Part shown: positions 1 to 7,270 of the stretch, piece after piece
Numbering within the stretch: position 1 is the first letter of the stretch
Layout: the number at the start of each line of letters is the position of its first letter
From: AE-B3B sp964543295
GTDB lineage: Bacteria > Aerophobota > Aerophobia > Aerophobales > AE-B3A
Direction: 5' to 3'
Length of the DNA: 25,948 nt
NCBI GenBank assembly: GCA_964543295.1
Contig: CAZIXA010000028.1
Location: 1-25,948, forward strand
Notes under the pieces: generated by a model
Seen by the model: the letters and a program-made list of their open reading frames with translations, nothing else
Told to the model about the DNA's origin: nothing
The model's database searches: none
Program-made: the position numbers and the translations under genes

Positions 1-63
1 AGGACAAACACAATACTTTGGCATACGAGGCTTGATAATCTTAATCCATTTCTTTTTGGTCAC
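1..63 (-). CDS. 5' end of an unidentified leftward gene (partial)
   Basis: On the minus strand a GTG codon (63-61) is preceded by a very strong Shine-Dalgarno run (AAGGAGGAGG, 80-71) at 7 nt spacing. It opens 21 codons without a stop before the window ends. The visible peptide is basic (VTKKKWIKIIKP, then RMPKYCVCP) and ends with two cysteines two residues apart, which could begin a zinc- or metal-binding knuckle. That is too little for a family call. The start site and RBS are well supported; the function is unknown. The RBS lies in the loop of an inverted repeat, described separately. Confidence 0.55.
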   Translation of the reverse strand, partial: MTKKKWIKIIKPRMPKYCVCP

Positions 64-102
64 CTGATAACCTCCTCCTTTTTGGAATGAAATGTATCAG
101 GT
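62..102 (-). promoter_or_regulatory. Inverted repeat enclosing the ribosome binding site of the leftward gene
   Basis: ACCTGATA (62-69) and TATCAGGT (95-102) form a perfect 8-bp inverted repeat. In the leftward transcript the loop (94-70) contains the AAGGAGGAGG ribosome binding site, and the GTG start (63-61) touches the 3' arm. Such a fold could limit ribosome access, or the repeat could be an operator. Neither is shown by sequence alone. Confidence 0.35.
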
Positions 103-472
103 AAAGTCAAAGAACAAAATAAACGATATATCTATGTATCTATTTCCAAAAATATGAGCAAGACCCTAATTTAATTTTCTTGGAGAATTAAGTGTTATGT
201 ATCAATTTAGGATGGAAAATAGAGGTGTGTTTTCAACCCAGATTTATGGAGAGTCTGGTTCACAGGCTCACTTACTCAAGAAAAATTGAGAAGCTAAAAA
301 TAAGGCCAGGAGGAGGTGGGAGATCAAATATGGCTATTAGTTGAGGTAAAGGAAAGCTTTTCAAAAAGAAGTGTTAAGAGATTAGTTTGTCTTTTGGGAG
401 CTTTGAGGGGAAAATGGATCATGCTCAATGGTATCAAGATCTGGGTTAAAATCTATTTCGTGGAGGTTTAAA
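64..472. other. Intergenic region between divergent genes
   Basis: About 400 nt separate the leftward partial gene from the rightward importer operon. It is AT-rich and holds only short open frames and a weak CTCAA/TTGAG hairpin near 274-289. Promoters for both sides probably lie here, but I see no convincing -35/-10 pair. Beyond the inverted repeat at 62-102 I see no RNA gene or repeat. Confidence 0.4.
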
Positions 473-1792
473 ATGGTTTTTAGTCGAGGCAAAGGTATAA
501 AACATTTGAGTATATTCATGCTTGTTGTCTCAGTTTTTTCTTTTTGGTATGCTGGGGCAGCTTTTGCGGAAGGTGTAACAATCAGGTATATGGCTTGCAC
601 GGGAGAACTTGCTGACGGTCTTCAAAACCTTGCTCAGAGTTTTAACAGATTTCACCCTGGTATAAAAGTTGAAGTGGAACCAGTACCTTATGATGACCTG
701 GTCAAAAAAGTTTACTTGGATTTTATGGTGAAAGCGGGAGAATATGATGGAATCCACCTTATGTCGGAGTATATGCGCAAAGTAATAACTGATGGACATA
801 TTGTACCCATTGATACAATTATGGACCTAGATGAAGTTGGTTGGGATGACTACTACGAGTATGAACGGGATGTAGTATCTTACGGCGGCCATGTATGGGG
901 TCTACCACTTCACGGTGGTGTTGTAATACTCTACTACAGAAAGGATCTTCTTGAAGACTCAGCAAATAAGGCACAATTTAAGGCAAAATACGGATATGAA
1001 CTTAAGTGTCCCGAAACCTGGAGTCAGTTACTCGACATGGCAGAATTTTTTACTCGGCCAAAGGAGCATCTTTATGGCATAGCAGCTGGGGCGAAAAGAG
1101 ATGACGTTCTGAATAATTACTTAACAACGTGGATGTATACACATAACGAGAGGTTATTAAATAAGAACAGTGTTCCTCAACTTGATACTCCGCTTGCCAT
1201 TGAGTTTGTCAAGTACTATAAAAAACTGCTTGACTACGCTGGTCCAGGCGCTTATGCTCAGTCAGCTGATGAAGCTACTATGAATTTTCTCCACGGAGGG
1301 TATGTTTTTCTTCTTCAATGGGCAGACGTAGTAACTCGTATTAGAGATCCTGAACAATGCACCCTCGATCCATCCGATGTTGGGTTTGCTTTACCTCCCA
1401 AGGGGGATAAAGGCGGTTCTCATAGTGTCATGGGTAGTGATTGGGGTCTGGCTATAAGCAAGTACAGTAAGCATAAAGAAGCGACTTTGGAGTGGATAAA
1501 GTTCGCTGCAACCAGAGATATCGAGTATTCTCTGATTGGTGCACCTACTCGGAAGTCAACATTAAGAAATCCAAGAATGCAAGCTCTCTTTCCTGGGTTC
1601 GACTTCCTTGACAAGGCATATGCTGCGTGTAAAGGCCATCCGATACTTATACCCGAAGATGTACTCATGGAGGACACTCCTTTGCGACTCAATCAAGCTT
1701 TTACGGGAGAGTTGAGTCCAGAGGAGGCTATGCGCAGAGGTCAAAAAGCACTGTACGATGCCTTAGTAGAAACTGGTGAGATTAAAAAATGA
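473..1792 (+). CDS. ABC transporter family 1 extracellular solute-binding protein (CUT1 sugar type)
   Basis: Periplasmic binding protein that would capture a sugar or glycoside and deliver it to the two permeases downstream. The frame is open from 428, but ATG 473 is the better start: GGAGG at 462-466 sits 6 nt upstream, and the signal peptide then begins properly with a basic stretch, a hydrophobic core (about residues 11-28) and an AFA-EG cleavage site. There is no lipobox cysteine, which suggests a soluble periplasmic protein in a diderm cell. The mature protein starts with a beta strand (VTIRYMAC) and contains the DGIHLMSEY and GGHVWGLPLHGGVVILYYRKDLL segments typical of family 1 binding proteins. 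At 439 aa it has the usual length. The substrate cannot be read from sequence. A strong hairpin follows the gene. Confidence 0.88.
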   Translation: MVFSRGKGIKHLSIFMLVVSVFSFWYAGAAFAEGVTIRYMACTGELADGLQNLAQSFNRFHPGIKVEVEPVPYDDLVKKVYLDFMVKAGEYDGIHLMSEYMRKVITDGHIVPIDTIMDLDEVGWDDYYEYERDVVSYGGHVWGLPLHGGVVILYYRKDLLEDSANKAQFKAKYGYELKCPETWSQLLDMAEFFTRPKEHLYGIAAGAKRDDVLNNYLTTWMYTHNERLLNKNSVPQLDTPLAIEFVKYYKKLLDYAGPGAYAQSADEATMNFLHGGYVFLLQWADVVTRIRDPEQCTLDPSDVGFALPPKGDKGGSHSVMGSDWGLAISKYSKHKEATLEWIKFAATRDIEYSLIGAPTRKSTLRNPRMQALFPGFDFLDKAYAACKGHPILIPEDVLMEDTPLRLNQAFTGELSPEEAMRRGQKALYDALVETGEIKK

Positions 1793-1881
1793 CTTCTGAA
1801 TGTTCAAAAGCCAACAAAAGAGGATCTGTCTTTTGGCGGGGATTTGCTTAGATAAGGAAGTATGTCTCAATTTTCGTAAAT

Positions 1882-1915
1882 GAAAGCCCTCCATACCTTG
1901 GTATGGAGGGCTTTC
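1882..1915 (+). terminator. Long hairpin between binding-protein and permease genes
   Basis: The arms 1882-1897 and 1900-1915 are perfect complements (16 bp, practically 15 bp with a CTTG tetraloop). No U-tract follows, so it is unlikely to be a full intrinsic terminator. In binding-protein/permease operons such structures often stabilise the upstream mRNA or cause partial termination, so that the binding protein is made in excess. That role is inferred here. Confidence 0.6.
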
Positions 1916-2042
1916 AACACAAGCTTATACATCCTTAACATTCTAAGCCTTTATTAACGACGTTTTGAGCTTAAGGCAGAGCTAATTTTTGCAAAAGCCT
2001 TGTGAGTGTGTTTGAAGAAATTCTTCGAAGAGGGAAAGAGTT

Positions 2043-2936
2043 ATGGAAGAGAAAGGTTTAAACTTTATTCAAGTGTTAGGAAAAGACAAGGTCCTTGCAT
2101 ATTTATTTCTCATGCCTGCTATTTTATTATTAGGAATATTTACTTTATACCCAATTCTTTATGCAGGAGTAATAAGTTTTTTCGATTTCAAATTGGGGGG
2201 AGAAGCTATTAAATTTATAGGAATGAGGAATTATTCGACCTTAATTCAAGAGGAGAGATTTTTTACAGCGCTAAAGAATTCTCTATTGTTCACAGGTGTT
2301 GCCGTTCCTCTGGAGTTATTATTTGGCTTAGGGGTAGCACTGCTTATTCATAGAGATTTCTTTGGAGCTAAGGTTGTTAGAGCACTTGTTCTTATCCCTA
2401 TGATGGTAGCGTCGGCTGCAGTAGCGGTCATGTTCATGATGATTTACCACGAGCAGTATGGCATTGCTAATTACTTACTACAGCTTCTACCAGTGTTTAA
2501 GCCTATTGGCTGGTTATCTGACAAGAGATATGCTCTATTCTCGATAATTCTATGCGATGTCTGGCAGTGGACACCTGTCATAATTATTCTTCTATTGGCT
2601 GGGTTAGATTCCTTGCCAGTGGAGCCATTCGAGTCAGCCGTAATAGATGGAGCAAATAGATGGGAAATTTTTCGATTTTTAACTTTGCCTCTCTTAAAAA
2701 AAATTATCTTGGTTGCCTTGGCTTTAAGGCTCATTATGAGCCTACGTGTGTTTGATAAAGTATTTGTACTAACTATGGGAGGACCAGGAACAAGCACTGA
2801 AGTTCTTAATTTATTAGGATATGAGAAAGCGTTTGTGCATTTCCAAATTGGGGAGGCTGCAGCCTTAGTTATTGTTATCATTGCTTTGACTTCCTTAATA
2901 GTTATCCCAATTTTCACACGGGCTTATGGTAAGTAA
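2043..2936 (+). CDS. CUT1 ABC transporter inner-membrane permease, MalF/UgpA-like
   Basis: First permease of the importer. The protein has 297 aa and about six hydrophobic segments. The binding-protein-dependent permease EAA loop is seen late in the protein (FESAVIDGANRW, then FRFLTLPLL). This loop docks onto the ATPase. The N-terminus (FLMPAILLLGIFTLYPILYA) is a typical MalF-type first helix. The start is ATG 2043, with a purine-rich AGAGGGAAAGAG just upstream. It follows the binding protein after 250 nt containing a hairpin and precedes the second permease by 26 nt, so the two permeases are co-transcribed. No ATPase gene is present in the window, so the complex must use one encoded elsewhere. 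Confidence 0.88.
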   Translation: MEEKGLNFIQVLGKDKVLAYLFLMPAILLLGIFTLYPILYAGVISFFDFKLGGEAIKFIGMRNYSTLIQEERFFTALKNSLLFTGVAVPLELLFGLGVALLIHRDFFGAKVVRALVLIPMMVASAAVAVMFMMIYHEQYGIANYLLQLLPVFKPIGWLSDKRYALFSIILCDVWQWTPVIIILLLAGLDSLPVEPFESAVIDGANRWEIFRFLTLPLLKKIILVALALRLIMSLRVFDKVFVLTMGGPGTSTEVLNLLGYEKAFVHFQIGEAAALVIVIIALTSLIVIPIFTRAYGK

Positions 2937-2962
2937 CCAATGACCCGTTTGCGAGACAGAGA

Positions 2963-3805
2963 ATGAGGTATGTGAGTCTCGGGAGGCAAAAATACATAGC
3001 GAAAGTATGCTTTTATGGTGGTGTCAGTGTCGTTTTATTGTTTTTTTTGTTTCCCATCTACTGGATGGTAACTACTGCATTCAAAAATTTCGATCAGGCC
3101 TTCGCTGTTCCTCCGGTTATATTCTTTCATCCCGTGTTGAGTACTGTCCAACGAGCTTTTGAGAGGATGCCTTTGCATAGGTATGCACTTAATGACCTAA
3201 TAATCAGCGTTAGCGTTGCCACTATCTGTACAGTCTTTGCTATACTTTGCGCTTACAGCCTTGTGAGATTTACATTTAGAGGGAGAGAATTCTTTCGAAC
3301 ATGGATACTTGGTACTCAACTTATCCCTCCTATAGCAGTGATTATTCCGCTTTTTTTGTTGTTTTATTCTCTTGGTCTTGTCGGCACTTATTTGGGTTTA
3401 ATTATTGCAATCGCCGCGTTCGAAACACCTTTTTCAACGTGGCTTATAAGCGGATTTATTGCAGATCTTCCAAAAGAAATGGAGGAATCTGCGATGACAG
3501 ATGGAGCCTCTCGTCTAAGGGCAATTCTGTTTATAACCCTCCCTCTAATAGCACCTGGGGTAGCTGCTGCTTGGATCCTTACATTTATTTCCGCATGGAA
3601 TAATTTCTTATTTGCTCTAGCTCTGACTCGAGAAGTGACAAAAACCCTCCCTGTAGCAATACCAGGCTATAAAACGTATTATGGTCTTGACTTTGGTGGA
3701 TTTGCGACAGCAGGTACGGTTTGTGTAATGCCGGTACTGGTTTTTGGTTTATTAGTACAGCGGTATCTAATAAAAGGAATGACAAGAGGAGCTATTAAAG
3801 GATAA
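2963..3805 (+). CDS. CUT1 ABC transporter inner-membrane permease, MalG/UgpE-like
   Basis: Second permease, 280 aa. It shows the MalG-type N-terminal helix ending in FPIYWMVTTAFK and the EAA loop (EMEESAMTDGASRL, then ITLPLIAPG), as well as the C-terminal QRYLIKGMTRGAIKG tail characteristic of the family. The ATG at 2963 has only a weak purine-rich stretch before it, consistent with translational coupling to the upstream permease 26 nt away. It completes the membrane channel for the binding protein at 473-1792. The ATG at 3805 overlaps its stop codon (TAATG) but opens only 28 codons, so the operon's next gene seems to be missing, possibly because of the mobile elements that follow. Confidence 0.88.
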   Translation: MRYVSLGRQKYIAKVCFYGGVSVVLLFFLFPIYWMVTTAFKNFDQAFAVPPVIFFHPVLSTVQRAFERMPLHRYALNDLIISVSVATICTVFAILCAYSLVRFTFRGREFFRTWILGTQLIPPIAVIIPLFLLFYSLGLVGTYLGLIIAIAAFETPFSTWLISGFIADLPKEMEESAMTDGASRLRAILFITLPLIAPGVAAAWILTFISAWNNFLFALALTREVTKTLPVAIPGYKTYYGLDFGGFATAGTVCVMPVLVFGLLVQRYLIKGMTRGAIKG

Positions 3806-3891
3806 TGCGTTTTGTTATGGGAATTACCCGTTTTAGGAGAGTAGTGATACAGGCCATGGTTGCTCCAATGGAAGCCATACTTAATCCATAG
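3805..3891 (+). CDS. Short ORF overlapping the permease stop (possible truncated gene start)
   Basis: The stop codon of the MalG-like permease overlaps an ATG (TAATG), which opens a 28-codon frame (MRFVMGITRF, then RRVVIQAMVAP) ending in TAG. The overlap is typical of coupled operon genes, so this may be the first codons of a truncated downstream gene, or chance. No family is recognised. The next 100 nt to the insertion sequence at 3991 hold nothing identifiable. Confidence 0.2.
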   Translation: MRFVMGITRFRRVVIQAMVAPMEAILNP

Positions 3892-4998
3892 ATACGGGGA
3901 GATTCTAAGATGTCTGGCGTAAGTTTACTAAATTTTGGCACAAAAATTGCGGAAATAAAGAACTGATAACAATTTCGAGAGATCATATATGTATATACTA
4001 AATAGAAATGGCATCCTTATAGAAAAAGAAAGTTTATGGGAAAGAGTACTGGTATATAGTGGAGTGCAGGAGGGTAAACGGGAAACCAAGGCCCTTTGTT
4101 TTAGAGTACCTTGGAACTCCGGGGACACTGCTGAAAAGATTAAGGGAGAAAGGCTACAAAAGGAAGGTAAAAAGCTTTTCCCATGGACATGTATTTGCTC
4201 TTTTGAAAGTTGCCAAAGAGATAGAACTGCCCGATATTCTTAAAGCACATCTGCCAAAAGCAAAAGGGGGTGGACTATCAGTTGCAGATACTATCCTGCT
4301 TGGTGCAATTTATCGGGCCTTAGAACCTAGGAGTAAAAGCCGCTTTGAGAGGTGGGCAAAGGTAACGACTCTTCCCAAGCTGTATGGATTTGATGCGAGG
4401 AAGGTGACGTCTAAGCATTTCTGGGGTCAGATGGATAATGTGAGTGAGAAAGATATTGAAAAAAATAGAAGATGATATCATAAAAGAGATTGTAAGAAGG
4501 TACAACCTTGGATACTCGGTCCTCTTTTACGATACCACCAACTTCTACACCTATATACAAACAAAGAATAAAAGATCATCCCTTGCACAAAGAGGCCACA
4601 ACAAGCAGAAAAGGCATGACTTAAAACAGTTCAACCTTGCTCTTTTACCCTGTAAGAATTTTCTTCTTCCCCTTCTACACCACATATATGAGGAGCAAAA
4701 AAACGATGTATCCATATTTCCAGATTATCTTAGAATGATGCTAAAAGACTCAAAAATATAATCTCTCAAATAGAGGATGTAACCTTAGTTTTTGACAAAG
4801 GAAACAACTGCCCAAAAGCTGTACAGATATTGGAAGAGGAGAAGGTTGGTTATGTTGGTTCCCTGTCCATTACCTCTCATAAGAATTTGATAGGTGTACC
4901 CTATAGTAGGTATTATGAGGTAAAGCTTTTAAGCGGCAAAAAAGATCCTTGCCTTTAGAACAAAAAAGACTCTGTAGGGAAAAGAGCAGACTATCTTA

Positions 4999-5024
4999 TG
5001 TGTAACGCATTAAATAGTTGCACA
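4999..5024 (+). repeat. IS630 terminal inverted repeat, distal to orfA
   Basis: This tip of the IS630 element matches the reverse complement of 6096-6121 at 19 of 26 positions, with an uninterrupted TTGCACA block at the inner end. It is preceded by target dinucleotide TA at 4997-4998. Confidence 0.75.
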
Positions 5025-5534
5025 TAGAACTTTGAGTGCTCCATTAGGATGTTCCCATTGGGTAAACTGGTTCACAAGAGCTTCTTCGAGATTTTCTATA
5101 CTTGGAAAGTAACGGTTGTGGGTTACTTTTCGACGGGTGATCCTCCAAACTCGCTCGATGGGATTTAGTTCGGGTGAATACGGAGGCAAAAAAGCTCGTT
5201 GGAGCTGGGCCTGATATTTGGTAAAGAAAGGGTTCAAGTCTCGAGCTCTGTGATATCTGGCATTGTCTAAGATCAGCAGAATGGGCCTGTGAGTAAAGCG
5301 GAGCAGATGACAGAGAAAGCGCTGAAAGGTCTCGGCATTGAAAGTAGGAGCTGTTTGGGTCACCAGTTGGCCAGTTGCCAGACTTATTGCTCCGAAGAAA
5401 CCAATCTTCTCTCGAGTGGAAGCAGAAAGTACCCGTGGTTGCTTCCCTCGAGGAGCCCAAATCCGAGTGAGACTGCTGGCTCTTTGAAAATGAACCTCGT
5501 CCTCTGCCCATACCTCGATCTGAGAATCTCTCAT
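5010..5534 (-). CDS. IS630 transposase, catalytic part (orfB)
   Basis: Carries the whole DDE domain of the IS630-family transposase. The first Asp is in AEDEVHF, the second in LILDNARYH, and the Glu in LPPYSPELNPIERVW, all in the usual order and spacing. At 174 aa it is only the C-terminal half. The N-terminal DNA-binding half is orfA, which it overlaps by ATGA (the orfB ATG at 5534-5532 shares bases with the orfA stop at 5533-5531). It may be expressed alone by coupling, or as an orfA-orfB fusion through a -1 shift at the A8 run at 5554-5547. All catalytic residues are present, so a fusion should be functional. Confidence 0.88.
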   Translation of the reverse strand: MRDSQIEVWAEDEVHFQRASSLTRIWAPRGKQPRVLSASTREKIGFFGAISLATGQLVTQTAPTFNAETFQRFLCHLLRFTHRPILLILDNARYHRARDLNPFFTKYQAQLQRAFLPPYSPELNPIERVWRITRRKVTHNRYFPSIENLEEALVNQFTQWEHPNGALKVLCATI

Positions 5535-6040
5535 CCATTCTTGGAATTTTTTTTAAATGCTTCCTGTTTCTCAGGATCAGCTTCGGCTGCCTGTCGCCGA
5601 GGTTTTTGTAAAGTGAAGCCCAAGCGATGGAGAACATTCTGGCATTGTCTAACTTCAAGATGCACTCTATACTGTTTCTCAAGGTGGTAGGAGAGTAATG
5701 GTCCATCCCAGATATTCTGATTATAGCCAAGTTCCCGAGGTGAAAGCAACAGGTCCTTGTACAACTTTTGCTCCTGGGATGGAGAGAGTCTCCGGGGACG
5801 GCCTGGGCGTTTTCCTTCTGATAACCCGGCCAGGCCGCTCGTGCTGAGACGATGGACCCAATTATAAACACTGCGGGGAGAATGCTCATAGATACGAGCA
5901 GCTTCATAACAGTCACCTGTCTTTAAAGCATGAAGTGTAACATGCAATCGATGATAATATCTACCCTCAGGGGTACGGGATATTTCATCTTGAATTGCAG
6001 CAATAAATGTTTCTACATCAGGAATCTCGAGCCTTCTCAT
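5531..6040 (-). CDS. IS630 transposase, DNA-binding part (orfA)
   Basis: N-terminal half of the IS630 transposase, containing a helix-turn-helix region around GDCYEAARIYEHSPRSVYNW, a linker GKRPGRPRRLSPSQ, and a second helical domain before the fusion point. The frame is open from ATG 6055, but ATG 6040 is preferred because GGAGG (6053-6049) lies 8 nt before it and has no such site for the outer ATG. The frame ends KKNSKNG and TGA right after an A8 run. In the -1 frame beyond that run translation would continue FQEWMRDSQIEVWAEDE into orfB. Together the fusion is about 340 aa, the normal length for this family. Confidence 0.85.
   Translation of the reverse strand: MRRLEIPDVETFIAAIQDEISRTPEGRYYHRLHVTLHALKTGDCYEAARIYEHSPRSVYNWVHRLSTSGLAGLSEGKRPGRPRRLSPSQEQKLYKDLLLSPRELGYNQNIWDGPLLSYHLEKQYRVHLEVRQCQNVLHRLGFTLQKPRRQAAEADPEKQEAFKKNSKNG
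5547..5554 (-). promoter_or_regulatory. A8 slippery run joining IS630 orfA and orfB
   Basis: On the minus strand orfA reads TTT AAA AAA AAT TCC across eight A residues. A heptamer A AAA AAT in the zero frame fits the X XXY YYZ pattern for -1 ribosomal slippage, and an A8 run also permits transcriptional slippage. A -1 shift here removes the orfA stop and continues in the orfB frame. Frameshifting is known in this family; its use here is inferred. Confidence 0.6.
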
Positions 6041-6095
6041 TGGAACAGCCTCCATTCGTAATTATACTGTTCCAATTATAACATAAACCTAAATT

Positions 6096-6121
6096 TGTGC
6101 AAGTATTTATTACGTTCTGTA
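6096..6121 (-). repeat. IS630 terminal inverted repeat, orfA-proximal
   Basis: Partner of the repeat at 4999-5024, followed by the second copy of the TA target at 6122-6123. It lies upstream of the orfA start and probably overlaps the element's promoter. Confidence 0.75.
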
Positions 6122-6847
6122 TAATAAAAATAAGTGATGAGTTAAAGGAAGGCCAGATAAGAGCATTTTTAAAAGCGGTTAACAAAAAGAGCTCCCTTTT
6201 AGAAAAATTAAAAAAGAAGTTGGCATCGCCAAAGACTAAAAGGAGAAATAGGGAAAAATTAGAAAAGTAAGTAGATGGTATCCTCTCCGGCCAGTTTCGT
6301 AAAAGATGCCATTAAGGTAAAGATTAAAAGGGATACTAAAATAAAAGTGGATTTGCCTTAGACTACCAGATAGATGAGGAAGAAAAACAAAGGATAATAG
6401 ATACAATCTTTAGCAAAAAGGTGTTCTTTACCAACAAACATGAGTGGACCGATAGGGAGATAATAGAGGCCTATCATGGACAAAGCAGGATAGAGAAGGT
6501 ATTTCGCCACTTAAAAAATCCATATCATCTTGCGGTAAGGCCCCAGTTACACTGGACAGATCAAAAGATAAAGGTATACACCTTCATCTGCCTTTTGGGA
6601 TTATTACTTGCAGAAATTTTGAGAAAAAAGGTACATGATGCTGGCATAAAGATGAGTCTTGATGATACCCTGTATCATTTAAAGAATATTAGAGAATCAA
6701 TCTTCCTTCTCTCCACGGGAAAGAAAGGCAGACCTCGAGGTGAGATACAACTTGAGGAGATAGATGAAACGGAAAAGAGGCTATTTGACGTTGTAGAAAA
6801 AATTAACGTTTAGTATATACGCAAAAATCGTCTGTAATCCACTGTAA

Positions 6848-7103
6848 TTAAGCATTTTCAAATTTAACGTAGTAAACTTGCGCTAGTCTTTCAGGATTCT
6901 GACAGGAAAGCATCTTCTCTATTGTCCAGATGACATCTTGGCGAAGAGAATCTTTATGCTGGGATAAATAATTCTTCCAATGCTCCTTGAGTATCTGTTT
7001 TATGGTGAAGCGATAAGAGCTTAGGTGCTCTATATCATAATAAATAACAGTATATTCAGGAGCGTTGGGAAGGCAATAAATGAATGCAGTATATATCAGA
7101 AAA
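6848..7103 (-). pseudogene. Fragment resembling the N-terminal region of an IS91-type transposase
   Basis: A leftward open stretch of about 80 codons without an ATG, bounded upstream by a stop near 7103 and ending with TAA at 6850-6848. It reads YCLPNAPEYTVIYYD, then TIKQILKEHWKNYLSQH, then DVIWTIEKMLSCQNPERLAQ. The pattern of an ILKEHW motif followed by IEKMLSCxNPE resembles the N-terminal zinc-binding region of IS91-family (rolling-circle) transposases. The downstream CxxC zinc motif and the catalytic part are missing, so it is a relic. The IS91 assignment is from memory of the family pattern and is moderate. Confidence 0.45.
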
Positions 7104-7270
7104 GACTAAGGGAGAGAAAAGGGGATTTCAAGGGGAAGGATTCCCCTTAATTATCTTGTTCTTGATGTTAAGACGACAGTCACCAATATCAAAATAAGGT
7201 AGAAATTCATGTTTTGAATGAGTTTAAATATAATGACCTAAAAAATATCAGATTACAGAAGGAGAGTTTG

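Larger units (their letters stand above)
4999..6121 (-). mobile_element. IS630-family (Tc1/mariner superfamily) insertion sequence
   Basis: A 1123-bp element, transcribed leftward, with two overlapping frames forming a DDE transposase. The terminal inverted repeats align from 4999 inward and 6121 inward, 19 of 26 positions identical; the strongest block is 5004-5024 against 6116-6096 (18 of 21). TA dinucleotides at 4997-4998 and 6122-6123 fit the TA duplication made by this family. Deleting the element plus one TA joins the host IS1634 transposase frame exactly, giving GKEQTIL then IKISDELKEGQ. Both transposase frames are intact apart from a probable programmed frameshift, so this copy may be active and is younger than its host. 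Confidence 0.85.
4036..6813 (+). pseudogene. IS1634-family transposase, broken and split
   Basis: A DDE transposase remnant in pieces. The N-terminal part reads NGKPRPFVLEYLGT onward. The first catalytic Asp is in LFYDTTNFYTY (about 4525-4557), the second in LVFDKGN (about 4785), and the Glu in RIEKVFRHLK (about 6490). Inferred lesions relative to a continuous frame: an extra A in the run 4459-4465, a missing A in 4752-4756, an extra A in 4938-4943, TAG at 4975-4977 (probably a former TGG), TAA at 6268-6270, an extra T in 6295-6297, and a missing T in 6352-6354. An IS630 element sits between the codons at 4996 and 6124. A frame problem near 4050 also affects the start. The protein cannot be made, so the element is not autonomous. 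Confidence 0.82.
3991..6820 (+). mobile_element. Decayed IS1634-type (IS4 superfamily) insertion sequence, interrupted by an IS630 element
   Basis: The inferred ends are a perfect 12-bp inverted repeat, GTATATACTAAA at 3991-4002 and its complement at 6809-6820, which overlaps the transposase stop codon. Between them lies one rightward transposase gene with a DDE catalytic core, broken by the IS630 insertion at 4999-6121 and by several point indels. Without the insert the element would be about 1.7 kb, normal for IS1634-type elements. No target duplication is obvious outside the repeats, so the flanks may have been rearranged or the true tips may lie a few bases away. Confidence 0.72.

Noticed and set aside
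5044..5916. Long open frame of 290 codons on the minus strand overlapping the IS630 genes
   Set aside because: It is a shadow frame; the DDE motifs of the transposase lie in the other frames and this one shows no family signature.
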